From: Erigeron canadensis
Lineage: Eukaryota; Streptophyta; Magnoliopsida; Asterales; Asteraceae
Assembly: GCF_010389155.1 (NCBI RefSeq)
Contig: NC_057768.1
Location: 9,298,501-9,362,500 of the forward strand
Reading direction: 5' to 3'
Length of the DNA stretch: 64,000 nt
Below are positions 48,724 to 59,659 of this stretch, in pieces. Made by a program: the position numbers and the translations under genes. Below the pieces are notes generated by a model. It was not told the DNA's origin. It did not search any database and was given only the letters and a program-made list of their open reading frames with translations. Position 1 is the stretch's first letter. Every line of letters starts with the position of its first letter.

Positions 48724-49780
48724 TATAAATTAAAACCCGTGCGATGGTATGCGCGCCTTCTCACAAACTTTTTTTTTAATATATCTGTGGGGCCCGCCAC
48801 ATTTTGGGTTTCTTTTCTTTTACTCTTTGTCGTTTCCGCTACGTTTCTCCGTTTTTCTTTGTTGTTGAAAAGAATTTAAACCAATTTCTTGGAAGCACTT
48901 CATAACAACGCCCAAAACACAGCACTTTCATCAGCTTCCGGACTAACTGCTGGCTTCCAAGCATCAAAATCTAAAAAGACGACCATGCCATATCTTCAAA
49001 AACCAAGTCTCATCTGAAAACACACCCTCTTCCTCTCTTTATTAAACTCCGCTCGGGAACCATATACGAGTTCAATTTTCCAGCCTATCATCGCGAGCCA
49101 CCTACCTTGAGCACCACCAAAACTACCGTTATAAAACCGGTGACCAAACCTCACCGCATACAACCTTTAAAATTACATTTATACACAAATCTAACAAGAC
49201 ATATAAAGAGCGGCGTACAACCTATCTATACCACCGCCGGATTTAAAACAGCTCCATTCAAAATGCACATACCAGTGTTTGAAAAAATAACCTTGATTTC
49301 CTTGATAATGAGAGCCCGCAAGGTTGCAAAATAAGCTTCATGTTATGCAAATAGATATATTTGACATAATGAAAATGGTTTGACGTATGATAGAATAAAA
49401 AAGTGGGAGACAAATGAAATGCTTCCTATAAATTTAAAAAATAATAAAAAAAAATACTACCCACCATTTTGTGAAAAAAGGGGTACTTCCAGTTTTTGAG
49501 GTGCCAGATGTCTTCTGCCTTACATATTATTCTTAACTACACAACACGTGTAGTATGGTAAAGAAAATTCCAAAACAATTATTTAAGGTATACATATATA
49601 TTGAGTTAATTGTTTGATTTGATTAATATAATTACACTGCATTAGGTTGTAAGTTACGAAGTATGTTACAGTTGTTAATACTAACTCATTTTTATGAGTT
49701 ACCAAGTATGTAACAATTCTTGATACTAACTCATTTTTATGACCAATTTCATGGTATATGACCAACCCTCAGTATTTGTG
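48724..49780 (+). mobile_element. Helitron copy 3 of a tandem array, 3' truncated
   Basis: It begins after the CTAG of copy 2. Homology stops at about 49780, some 215 bases before the expected hairpin and CTAG. Diagnostic differences (for example GCGCGCC near the start, ACAACC and ACAAGAC in the middle) make it closer to copy 2 than to copy 1. Confidence 0.85.
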
Positions 49781-50899
49781 ATAATCATAGCAATATTCGT
49801 GCACATGTGATCAAGAATCCAAATCTCCACATAATTGTATAACGAATGATAATCCATGCCTCCACACAATTATAAACTTCAAAATTACACATAAGTTATT
49901 CAGATTACAGTCAAAAAATAATTTTCATGTAAAGAACAATCATCGGTTGGGCTTAATTTGAAAAGTTCTCAAAGGTTCTCGCAAGAAAAAGGGTTCTCAA
50001 AATAAATAAAGAGTAAAAAAATGAGAATACATGGCTATTAGATACCTAATTCAGGTGTGGAACACTTTACATCTCGATTTTTTAGTACATAAAAAACATG
50101 AGGCCCAATTATTTATATATTATATATAATGATATTTAAAAATTAGTATGCGATTGATTCTACATTCAACCTTAAATATCTAACAGTCATATATTTACTT
50201 TCCTTTATATATAAATACAATATATATTTATAAATCATTTTCATGGAAAACACCACACAAACTCAATCAAGCTTGGAAATCTTGATATGGGTTGTGATCT
50301 GTATACCAACAATTTTAAACGCACACTACCAAACATGCTTCAAGGTATTCTACAATATGAAATGTGAAACATATTTGGTGGTGTACAATTGAAAAATAAT
50401 AGTATACAAATCACCATTCTTTTGATATCTTTATAATATTTACATTATCTTGATAATAAAGATCATGGTATAACTATGCACGGAATATATGTTTCACTAG
50501 CTAATCAACCCAGATGATATCCGGGTATCGTTAGAAAATCTTAAATATAAGCTTTTAACCAAAGTAAAAATTATTAGTTGAATGCGTCTGCCGGTTAAAA
50601 AATCTACAAACTCGTACAATTAAAACGCTCTCAAATTACTACCAATAATACAAATATTCAAGTGGAAAAACATACTCTTTATTTCTCTCGGTAGTTAGTC
50701 TACCATACACAATTGTAATTTTTTTTTTGAACGTTCGATTTTGGTACGAGCCTGTTCATCCCATATGTGGTATCTACATCCACCGGGCAGGATGTCATCG
50801 TGGTAGTTCACAGGGAAAACCCCCGGATTTTTATAAATAACAAAAAACTTCAGTTAATAACTAATGATATAAAGTTAGGAATCATAAATAGTGAAATGT
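49781..50899. other. intergenic, with a fragment of a long-inverted-repeat MITE
   Basis: No gene. About 50020-50115 resembles one arm of the MITE at 55535-55935: both have TTAGATNC...AGGTGTGGAACACT, a run ending in ACATAAAAAACATGAGGCCC, and ATTATTTAT. A GC-richer block at about 50728-50830 (GTTCATCCCATATG...CCGGGCAGGATGTCATCG) looks like a fragment of another dispersed repeat that I cannot name. Confidence 0.45.
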
Positions 50900-51223
50900 T
50901 CATTTGAAAACTAATTTTTTTATGAAAACTAAAAAACTGGTCAAAACACATTGTGATTCGAATTTAACACAATATGTTTTAATTGTGTTTTTATAAAACA
51001 CAATGTGTTTTTATTGTGTAATATAAAATACGTTGTGTTAAGTTTTAAATCACAGTGTGTTTTTAATAGTGTTGTAAATCAGAAAATTGTCCAAACACAC
51101 TGTGATATGAACTTAACACAATGTGTTTACGAAAAACATATTATAAACACATTGTGTTAATTCAAATCACAGTATGTTTTAGTCAGTTTTCTAGTTTTCA
51201 CGAAAATTTTAGTTTTCAAATGA
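50900..51223. mobile_element. foldback MITE, 0.32 kb
   Basis: TCATTTGAAAACTAA at 50900 is the inverse of TTAGTTTTCAAATGA ending at 51223. Inverse homology continues inward through AAAACTNN...ACTGGTCAAAACACATTGTG against CACAGTATGTTTTAGTCAGTTTT. The interior repeats AACACAATGTGTTT-type palindromes. No ORF is seen. Confidence 0.75.
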
Positions 51224-52976
51224 TCAAAACCCATCATAAATATCATATTTGATTCAAGACCATTGAGACACACAAACCGTGAACTCCCACACAATCACTT
51301 TTAGAATGTCAAACATGTAAACATAATTGGGCCACACCAAAACCTGCATATGTATCTTCTAGTTTGTAGAACTCATACGGTAAATAAAAGAGAAAAAAGA
51401 TCCAGCAATCATATATAGTGAAAAAATGGTGCATGTTTTAGAGAATACATCTATAAAGAGTGTTGCCACTTCAAAAGTATTGCACAACTCAAACAATTCA
51501 GAAAATGCTATATAAAAACAGCCAAAATACGAAATCTTACAAATAGAAAATTTGAACATGTTGACCCCAATACTTAAGAGTGTCATCAAATTTCCTCCAA
51601 CTTCTTCATGTGGTTAGACACTTAGACCTTTTATTAGATGATAAAGAAGTCGCGTAATATTTATATATAATAGTGCAGAGAGGCAAAATAACTGAAAGAG
51701 AGACATAAATGTCGCACGACAGCGCATACCTGATCCATTATCAACGAATCCCTCTAACTAATAAAAAAAGACGCCTTTTGATGAGAATGAAAATCATGGA
51801 GACACAAAGTAGAAAAATTAATATGTACATTTCTTTAACAGATGGTTCAAAATCATAGTCAACTTACAGAAAAGTTAAAATTCGGTGTTATACCAAAGTC
51901 CAGATTCACAGCATTAGCAACTCCGGAACTTGCAACTCTGCCGCCCAACTTGACGACCGTGATTTAGCTTAGAGACACTAAAGAGGCATAAGCATCAACA
52001 TCCACATTGAAAAAAAATCCGTCATTAAATTCAGATAAGAAACATGTGAATCAATTTCTCAAATGGGTAACTTTGTATTAACATTAATTTCAGTAATAAA
52101 AGATGAAGGTAATACTGCTCAAACACCACCCTGAATCCTATTCCAACATCAAATGACATCAGTCAACAACTTAACATTGTCTGCAGAATAAGAAAAAAAA
52201 CTTATAGTTGTAATGAGTATATTGGATCTAATACTATATAATATACATACCATAAAGCATACCAAAAGTTTGTAAACAGAATAACAGCCCAATTTACCTT
52301 TTAGTTAACAATAGTTAATGATATACGCTACCTAAAAATCACAAGAGTAATAAGCTTACTTCTTTTGTATCCGCTTAAGTTCTGCCGACCGGGCCATTCT
52401 TTCAATACCTCTGCTCCAGGTTAGTATTTGTTGCCACCACCCGACACAGATTGGTTGGGTTAATGACGACCACTTTGTTCAACAGTTAAATGAAAATATT
52501 AATACCAAAACATGAACATAGGAGCAAGGTATTTAGTAATAAGAACACCAACACATGACAATAGGAGCAAGGTATTTTGATTAAACTTTTTCATATACCT
52601 AAATTTTACTCCTGAAGCAATGTATTGCTTTCTTTATATATACGTAAACTTAATTATTTGTATTTATAAGAGAAAGCTAATACAAATTCATCTCGGAGAA
52701 CCTTATTCATGCTTGTCAAGTAGTATGGAGTCCTATAAAAATCAAAACATAGTCATTTCCGACTCTAGTATATAACTTGGTTCATAGCGTAAAGTCATAG
52801 AAAGCCCCACAATATAGAAACTGATTACTAACACTTGAAACAATTAAACAAAGTCGTACCTTTATAATCATTGAAGGCTCTTGCTTTGGAAGCTTTTTAA
52901 TGGCTCCTCAACTCCAAAGGCCAAATTTTATAAGCCATAGAACACAATAATCAAGAACATGGACTTGCAGAATACG
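51224..52976. other. no gene recognised
   Basis: AT-rich. One minus-strand open frame at 51589-51359 is hydrophobic but has no identifiable family. Around 51880-52000 a short GC-richer stretch is also unassigned. Confidence 0.4.

Positions 52977-53007
<31 letters not shown>
52977..53007. repeat. homopolymer run of 31 C
   Basis: An uninterrupted run of 31 cytosines between AATACG and TCTGTTTC, in an otherwise AT-rich region. The opposite strand could form G-quadruplexes. Its true length is uncertain, because such runs are error-prone in sequencing. Confidence 0.9.
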
Positions 53008-53009
<2 letters not shown>

Positions 53010-54430
53010 TGTTTCTTTTAAGGCACCAAGCTGAAAAAATAAGTTCTATCTAATAGTAGCTTGAATCTTCATTCCTTGCAATGAAATAATCTGGTTATGA
53101 AAAATTAAAATTAAAACTAAAATTTAAGATAATATTCAACTATCATCAACCAAATAAATTTTTATTGTCCCCAACCAAATAGAATTTCATTCGTATCTTC
53201 ACTTCCTATCTCCCATCTATCACCAACCACATTAGTATAAATTTTCATTAGAGATAATAATAGTAGTTTAAATTAGATCGAGATAATAATATTAGTTTCT
53301 TATGATTAATATTAATATAATCTTAAATTACATATAATATTTGTAGAGATTTTTGAAATATCATGATATTAAATCAGAACACACAAACAAAATCAAAATT
53401 GAGAAAAACCTAAAAATAAAAATTTCTTAAAAAAACCTTAAACTGAAATTAGGAGAATAGACCTTTGATTCTAGTACAACTTCGATGCTGTTTGATTCTT
53501 TGTACAACCTGCAATCCCATGTTTGATTTTATGTTCATAGAAAGAATATATTTATGAAAAAGGGCTGCATCAAATAAGAATAAAAAGAATAACAAAAAAG
53601 AAAGAAATATTACCAAAAAGAATTAAGAATAACTGAATGAATGTGAGAAATTTTGGATGGTCAATTTTTCGGTGGGGTAGTTTTGAAAAATTAAGGGGAC
53701 TATTGCCACGTGGCAGATTGCTGAAGGTTTTCTTTTTTTAGGATCCTGCTTTATTAGCAAAGAAGAAGAAGATGTGTTTCGGTTTGCTATGGTTAGCATG
53801 CATTGCAATAATGAGGTAAATCGGAAGAAACTCCTTAATTTTAGGTATCGTATTGGTAGTTATACAACCACTATACAATTTTTGTGTATCGAGATAATTG
53901 CATTTGAGTAGATACCACCACATGAATTTGGTAAAATCTGATTCAAGACAATGATAAGACTCAGTGTCAACTTTTTGTTATCCCTCCCATAATTGGCCCC
54001 CATATAAATGGTAACATATGATCATTTATGATGATCAAATGATTAGCATGCATTTATGAACAAATAGCTCAATGTGAAAGGTATCTCATACAAGTCTTTC
54101 AGAAATAGGTTCGAGTCTTACTGAGAGGGACAAAGTTTTATCTCAATTAAATGTTGTGTTTTTAAACCGTTAATTCCAGGATTTTTCTCCTACAAGGTAT
54201 TGCGGGTAAACGGGATCTCTAGCATGAACCCAATTAAAACAACGTAAGTTGGATCCCCTATTATGAACAAATGATCAACACCTTTCTAAACAAAAGGATG
54301 ATTAGCCTGCATTAAAATAAATGTAAATCAAAATAAACGTCTTCTAAAATATAAATTTTAATTGTCATGTATAATATTCTCAAGTTAAAGCATAGCCTCA
54401 AAAACTACATTATATATATATATATATATA
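53008..54430. other. intergenic with a possible tRNA-derived SINE
   Basis: No gene. At 54065-54076 TAGCTCAATGTG resembles a pol III A box, and at 54108-54118 GGTTCGAGTCT is a good B box, about 32 bases apart as in tRNA-derived SINEs. The possible unit extends to about 54240. Direct repeats and a tail are not clear. A TA run precedes the foldback element at 54431. Confidence 0.45.
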
Positions 54431-55513
54431 TGAGAAATCAAATAAGAAGGTGTCTTAAGGAGAGAAGAGAAAAAAGATCTTATGAACCAATCAGAGCGTG
54501 ACATGTGGGTTTTAAAAAAAACGTGGTGGCATTTTTGTAAATAAATCAAACTTTTGTCAGCCTGGTTTTGGGTCAGCTTTGGGTCTGAGTCAGCTTGGTT
54601 TGTCAGCTTGGTTGGGTCAGCTTGGTCAGCCTGGATTCTAAGTCAGCTTGGGTTCTGGGTTAGCTTGGGTTATGATCAGCTTAGTTGGGTCAGATTGGTC
54701 AGCCTGGGCTTTGGGTCAGCTTGGTCAGCCTGGAATCTGGGTCAGCTTAGGATCTACATTTGTGTAGAATATGTGTAGTTTTGTGTCAAGCTAACCAACA
54801 TGACCCAACCTGACCCAGACCCTAAGTTGACCCAACCCAACCCAAGCTGACCCAAAACCCATAATCTACATTTGTGTAGATTATGTCAAGCTAACCCAAC
54901 CCAAGCTTACCAAGCTGACCCAAGCTGACCCAGACCCCAAGCTGACCCAACCCAACCTCAAGCTGACCCAAAACCCATAATCTACATTTATGTAGATTAA
55001 TCTACATTTGTGTAGATTGTGTCAAGCTGACCAAACCCAAGCTAACCAAGCTGACCCAACCTGAACCAGACGCCAAGCTAACCCAACCCAACCCCAAGCT
55101 GACCCAACCTGACCCAGACCCTAAGCTGACCCAAGCTGACCCCAAGTTGACCCAAACCCAACCTGACCCCAAGCTGACCCAATCAGACCCTGACCCCAAT
55201 CTGACCAAACTAACCATGCTGACCAACTAAGCTAATCAGATCCCAAGCTGACCCAGACCAAGCTGACCAACTAAGCTAACCCAGAACCCAAGCTGACCAA
55301 ACCAAGCTGACCTACCAAGCTGATCAAAACCAAAGCTGACCCAAACCCAAGCTAACCCAGAATCCAGGCTGACCAAGCTTCAAAATAATTTGATTTATTT
55401 ACCAAAATGCCACTGCGCATTTTTTTCATTTTGACACATGTCGCGTTCTAATTGGCTTATAGGACATTCTCTTCCTTCTTTCTTTAAGACATCTTCTTCC
55501 AGGATCTCTACCC
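54431..55513. mobile_element. 1.1 kb foldback element filled with CTGACC-type minisatellite
   Basis: Terminal arms of about 120 bases are inverted. The left arm has GGTGTCTTAAGGAGAGAAG and CCAATCAGAGCGTGACATG. The right arm has the reverse complements of ATGTCTTAAAGAAAGAAG and CCAATTAGAACGCGACATG. Between them, 54556-54750 is built from GGTCAGCTTGG-type units and 54785-55376 from CCAAGCTGACC-type units, so the whole element can fold back on itself. ATAATCTACATTTGTGTAGA-type spacers separate blocks near 54860, 54976 and 55003. No coding is seen. Open frames here are by-products of the repeat. Flanking TA runs hide any duplication. Confidence 0.82.
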
Positions 55514-55534
55514 TATATATATATATAGATATAT

Positions 55535-55935
55535 GGGAAAAGGGAATATAAAGTTGTCCGACACCTAAACTTAGGTGTGAAACCCCTCACATACCAATAT
55601 TTTATTATTTCTTGTTTAATGAATAAATACATGAGCCCATGATTTTTATGGATTAAAAAAAAATAATATGTGACCCGACAGCCTTATATTCCCATCCCCA
55701 TATATATATATATATATATATATAAATTCGTTCAATAAGGGCTCCAGAAGATGTTGATCGTAAGTGAGAAGAATATAAGGCTTAGATGTGGAACACTCAC
55801 ATATTATTTTTTTAATCCATAAAAATCATGGGGCCCATGTATTTATTCATTAAACAAGAAATAATAAAATATTGGTATGTGATGGGTTTCACACTTAAGC
55901 TTAGGTGTCGGACAACTTTATATTCTCTTTTTACC
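55535..55935. mobile_element. MITE with long inverted repeats
   Basis: The left arm 55535-55690 and the right arm (reverse complement of 55775-55935) match over about 155 bases with few differences. Examples are GTTGTCCGACACCTAA, TCACATACCAATATTTTATT and CATGATTTTTATGGATTA. A TA microsatellite (55699-55724) lies in the centre. TA-rich flanks hide the target duplication. Confidence 0.85.
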
Positions 55936-55958
55936 ATATATATATATATATATATATA

Positions 55959-57434
55959 TCTAATAAAACAGTAGTTATCCTAGCTTTCTAAAGCCATCCA
56001 CCTCAACTTAAACTATCTTCAGACTTTGCCACATAGGATTTTTCCTACGTGTCATCTCCATATTTTTTCCAACAATACTTATCTATTTTATCTATAAATC
56101 TAATAAAAGTAATAATAATAAATAATAATAAAAAATTAAGTGATTTTGTTTCTATGTTATCTTTTTCGGTACCTATAAATAAACTTATTATTCCAAAACA
56201 ATAACTTAACAATTTGTTATATTAAACAAATCCCGTATTAAAAAGAAAGATTTTCAAATTATTTTGTTTCTATGTTATTTTTTACAATGAATACATTTAT
56301 TGTTCCAAATCATGAACTTAACAAATTAGTGTTTCTACAATATTATATATGCAACATTATACTATTGTATAGTTCAAGTTTAATGTTTATGTGATATAAT
56401 ATGTACATTATATGATTCTATTGCCGATTTCCAAGTGTATTTCTTTGTCCTTTTTAATACATACATATAGATACATGTATTGTTTTAAATCAGTAACTTA
56501 ACAATTTATTGTTTGTATAAAGTTGCCGTCTAAGTTTAAAAAAGACATTGTATAAAGTTGAATCTGTTGTTAATATATGAGCGGAATGCTTATAATAAAA
56601 CATCTCAAATATAGTATCGAAAAGTCACCGATTAATTTACTGACCCAAATTCGTATGCTTATTAAACTTAACCATTAGTTGTTATTTCGATGTCTAATAT
56701 AGGTCGTGGCCAACACCATATGCACTAGAAAATGGTAGATAAATTTCATGTTTCACTTATAGGCTTAATTAAAGCTCTTAGATTTGTTCCCACATATAAG
56801 CTACCATGCTTTTGTGAGCGAGATAAGATACCCATAGTGGCATCATTCATCTACATGAAAATCTTAATTTAACTATATAATATCTAATATATGTTTCTGT
56901 ATGTGATTTTGGGTTTTAAAGATTCATTTAAGTTGATTTTGTTCATTGTTTTTTTATATATAATTTTCAAGACATGAGTTTAAAATAGCTTCTAACTATT
57001 TCAAATATCTTGATATTTCTTTTCAGACAGATGCAACATTAATTTGAATATAAGTATGTTCTTTGCAAATTATTGTAATATTAATTTGGTTTCTAATTAT
57101 GTCACTCAATTACATTCTACCTAAAATTCTTATTCCATTCTTAATTCAAGAATACATGATAAATTTTTTTTTTTATATACGCATGACAAGGTATTTCTTA
57201 CCTCAAATGTAAATATTGTTGTAATCATATGATATGTAGGTGTAAGTGTCTTCTTAACTATCTGCTTTCAGATAATAGATGTAACAAATTTGCTCTGAAA
57301 TCGTTGAGGTTATATGTTTAAGGTTACAAGGATTTAATAAAAAAACTATTAACGATGTTTTTATATTGAACTTTTATTGAATTATTTATTGTAAATTTAT
57401 GTTAATCCGTGCAACGCACGGGAAAAAAACCTTG
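55959..57434 (+). mobile_element. decayed Helitron (probable)
   Basis: The 5' end TCTAATAAAACAGTAG follows a TA run. The 3' end has the hairpin CCGTGCAACGCACGG (57407-57421) and, after a short A-rich spacer, CTTGT in place of CTAGT. The interior has no ORF of note. The hairpin is convincing, but the 5' end and the altered terminus are less so. Confidence 0.45.
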
Positions 57435-58230
57435 TATATATATATATATCTATATATATATCAATTCATGTCAAATAATTATAAACATAGCATATTATCT
57501 GATAAACCCTTATAAACACTTCGTGTGTTTAAACGCTAGTTAAGATTTTAGCCTTTAAAGGTTTTATTCACGTATTATTTTGGAGAAAAACATTATTTTA
57601 AAAGAAACTGGGTACGGAAATGGTGGGATGATCCAAAGCATTGGTGGATGCAGCTTAGAATTATGCCCCTCCTCAAGTTGGCCCACTTATTGTTAAATAC
57701 TGTCTCAGCCCAAATGAAGAAGAAAAGTTACAAGCCCGCTTGCTAATTGTATATCTTAAAACAATTACCATTTTAGCTATCAGATTTTAAATATGTTGAA
57801 TAGAAAATTAGCCCAATATTTTATCATATATTGAAAGTTACATGGAGAAATGTCCAAACTACTTAAAAAAAAAACTCTCCCTTTTTTCACACACGCAACT
57901 CTCTCGATATCTTTTTCTTTCTTTTATTTGCACTCTGTTAATATTATCCGCTGCAACATGCGGGCACCATGCTAGTTTTATAAAAAAAATAGCCCCAATG
58001 ATGAAAGTTACATGCGAAAATATCTAAAATACACTTAATGATTATATTACAATATCAGTTCTTTTTCTATTAAATAAATTTCATTAACCCTTTACATCAA
58101 TTATATTCGTATCAATCATCCACCACACTACTCGCCGCCACCTCTACTACCAACAGTTGTCCCCCACCACCACCACACTATCTCCGCCACGAATACCGCC
58201 GCATTACGTGGGTACCTTGATAGTTTTATA
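57435..58230. other. intergenic with two Helitron-like 3' ends
   Basis: CCGCTGCAACATGCGG (57948-57963), eight bases, then CTAG (57972-57975) and TTTTATA form a good Helitron 3' terminus. A related sequence, CCGCCGCATTACGTGGG then GATAGTTTTATA (about 58198-58230), looks like a decayed second copy. Matching 5' ends were not found. Confidence 0.5.
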
Positions 58231-58490
58231 CTCCTTCCGTCCCATTTTAGTTGTCTACTATTGACATCCAAAGACTTTTTTTATTCCTCAATTTTGACTG
58301 TAAATATATTTGCTTATATTTTATAACACTTGATATAAAATATATAAATAAATTTGATTTGAAACGAACTTTGAATGATATAACTTTATCAAGTATTATA
58401 TAATACAAACAAAAATATTTACGATAAAAGACCTTTATTTCTTGCTGCTGCTGCTTCGCACAAACCAACAGTCTCAATTAATTATCATTT
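58231..58490 (+). mobile_element. Stowaway (Tc1/mariner-type) MITE, left end
   Basis: TA followed by CTCCTTCCGTCCCATTTTAG at 58229-58250 is the well-known Stowaway terminus. AT-rich sequence typical of its interior follows. The right terminus was not found, so it may be truncated. The 3' limit is approximate. Confidence 0.6.
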
Positions 58491-58562
58491 CCTTTTTAAT
58501 TAATGTAACCTAGTATTAATTGTTAAATTGTTGAATAATGTGTGATGCTTCCCTTTTTCTTG

Positions 58563-59129
58563 GCCGCATGTAGGGATGTGCATGGTTTGGTTGAAACCAA
58601 TAAAAACCAGTTAAATCAAACCAATTATACGGTTTGGTCGGTTTGACATAAAAAAAATTTAAACCGACGTTTTTTTCTCCCAATAAACCGTTCTTACAGT
58701 TTGGTTTGCGGTTTTAAAGATTGAACCAACCATTTAAACCAAACTGGACTATTAGATTAAAATATGTAGTTATAAACATAAGTTAATATTTCTACTCAAG
58801 TAATTATGTCATCGCATTAATTATATCATGATATTGTTTTATATCTTATAAGTATACATATCAAATATATACTTAATAGTTGTGACATATGAAAAAAATA
58901 TAATTTCACTATATTTTAGTATGTTAGCTATAAGCACATGATTTTATTTATATATTTATAAAAGATAAACCGGCCAAACCAAACCGGTTTAATTGGTTTT
59001 GGTTTGTTTGGTTTAAGACAATAATCTAGACGGTTTGGTTTGAAAAAACATTAAACCGTTATTATTAGTTTGGACGAAATTCTTAGTTAAAACCGTCCAA
59101 TCCGGATCATACACATCCCTAGCCGCACG
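58563..59129. mobile_element. hAT-type MITE
   Basis: The element is 58571-59121 (551 bp). It starts TAGGGATGTGCATGG and ends ATACACATCCCTA, good hAT (Ac-like) inverted termini. The 8-base duplication is GCCGCATG (58563-58570) and GCCGCACG (59122-59129), one mismatch. The subterminal regions are full of GGTTTGGTTTG/AAACCAAACC motifs on both sides, as in many hAT elements. No transposase is present. Confidence 0.9.
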
Positions 59130-59362
59130 AAAACACCAACAGCAACAACAACTTATTAATTGTGATATATAATATGTAATTGTTATTGCCAAAGAATGAT
59201 AATCGTTGCCTCCGTTTTAATCCCACATCCATAAAAGCTCAAACTTTAATATACCAAACCACCATTTATTGAAAAAACTAATGAACTTCAATATAGAACT
59301 AGTATATATGAGTAAATTACTTGCAACAACTTGACCATCATAAACACTTAAATAAACAGTAC

Positions 59363-59620
59363 TAATGGCACTAGAGAGAAGAAGACAGGGAGGGAGAGTT
59401 AAGGGAAAGACAGAAACAAGTTGGAACAATTTTCTTCATATCTCGAATTGAAAAACATTACAAGAATATAACGTGTAGGTTTATCACCCATGCTCCTAAT
59501 TTAATGTCACTACTTTCTAATGTGCAGAAACTACCTATTGACTTCTTCAAACATGAAACAAACAAGTATGCTAAAATAAAGAACGTGGGTTTAATAAGGC
59601 TTAAGGCTCAATACGAAATC
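59363..59620 (-). repeat. 3' LTR of the chromovirus element
   Basis: It begins (+ strand) TAATGGCACTAGAGAG, matching TGATGGCACTAGAGAG at 63880. On the minus strand a purine tract AGAGAGAGAAAAGGAAG (59650-59634) just inside is the likely polypurine tract. The right boundary is approximate, because its partner runs off the window. Confidence 0.75.
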
Positions 59621-59659
59621 TGATGGGCTTCCTTTTCTCTCTCTTGGGCCTTGCATTGG

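Noticed and set aside
54554..55226. Open frames of about 74 codons rich in W, S, V and G on both strands of the foldback
   Set aside because: They are translations of the CTGACC minisatellite and have no independent coding signal.
58563..59129. AAACCAAACC/GGTTTGG-rich sequence as possible telomere-like repeat
   Set aside because: The units are not the plant telomere repeat and are explained as subterminal motifs of the hAT MITE.
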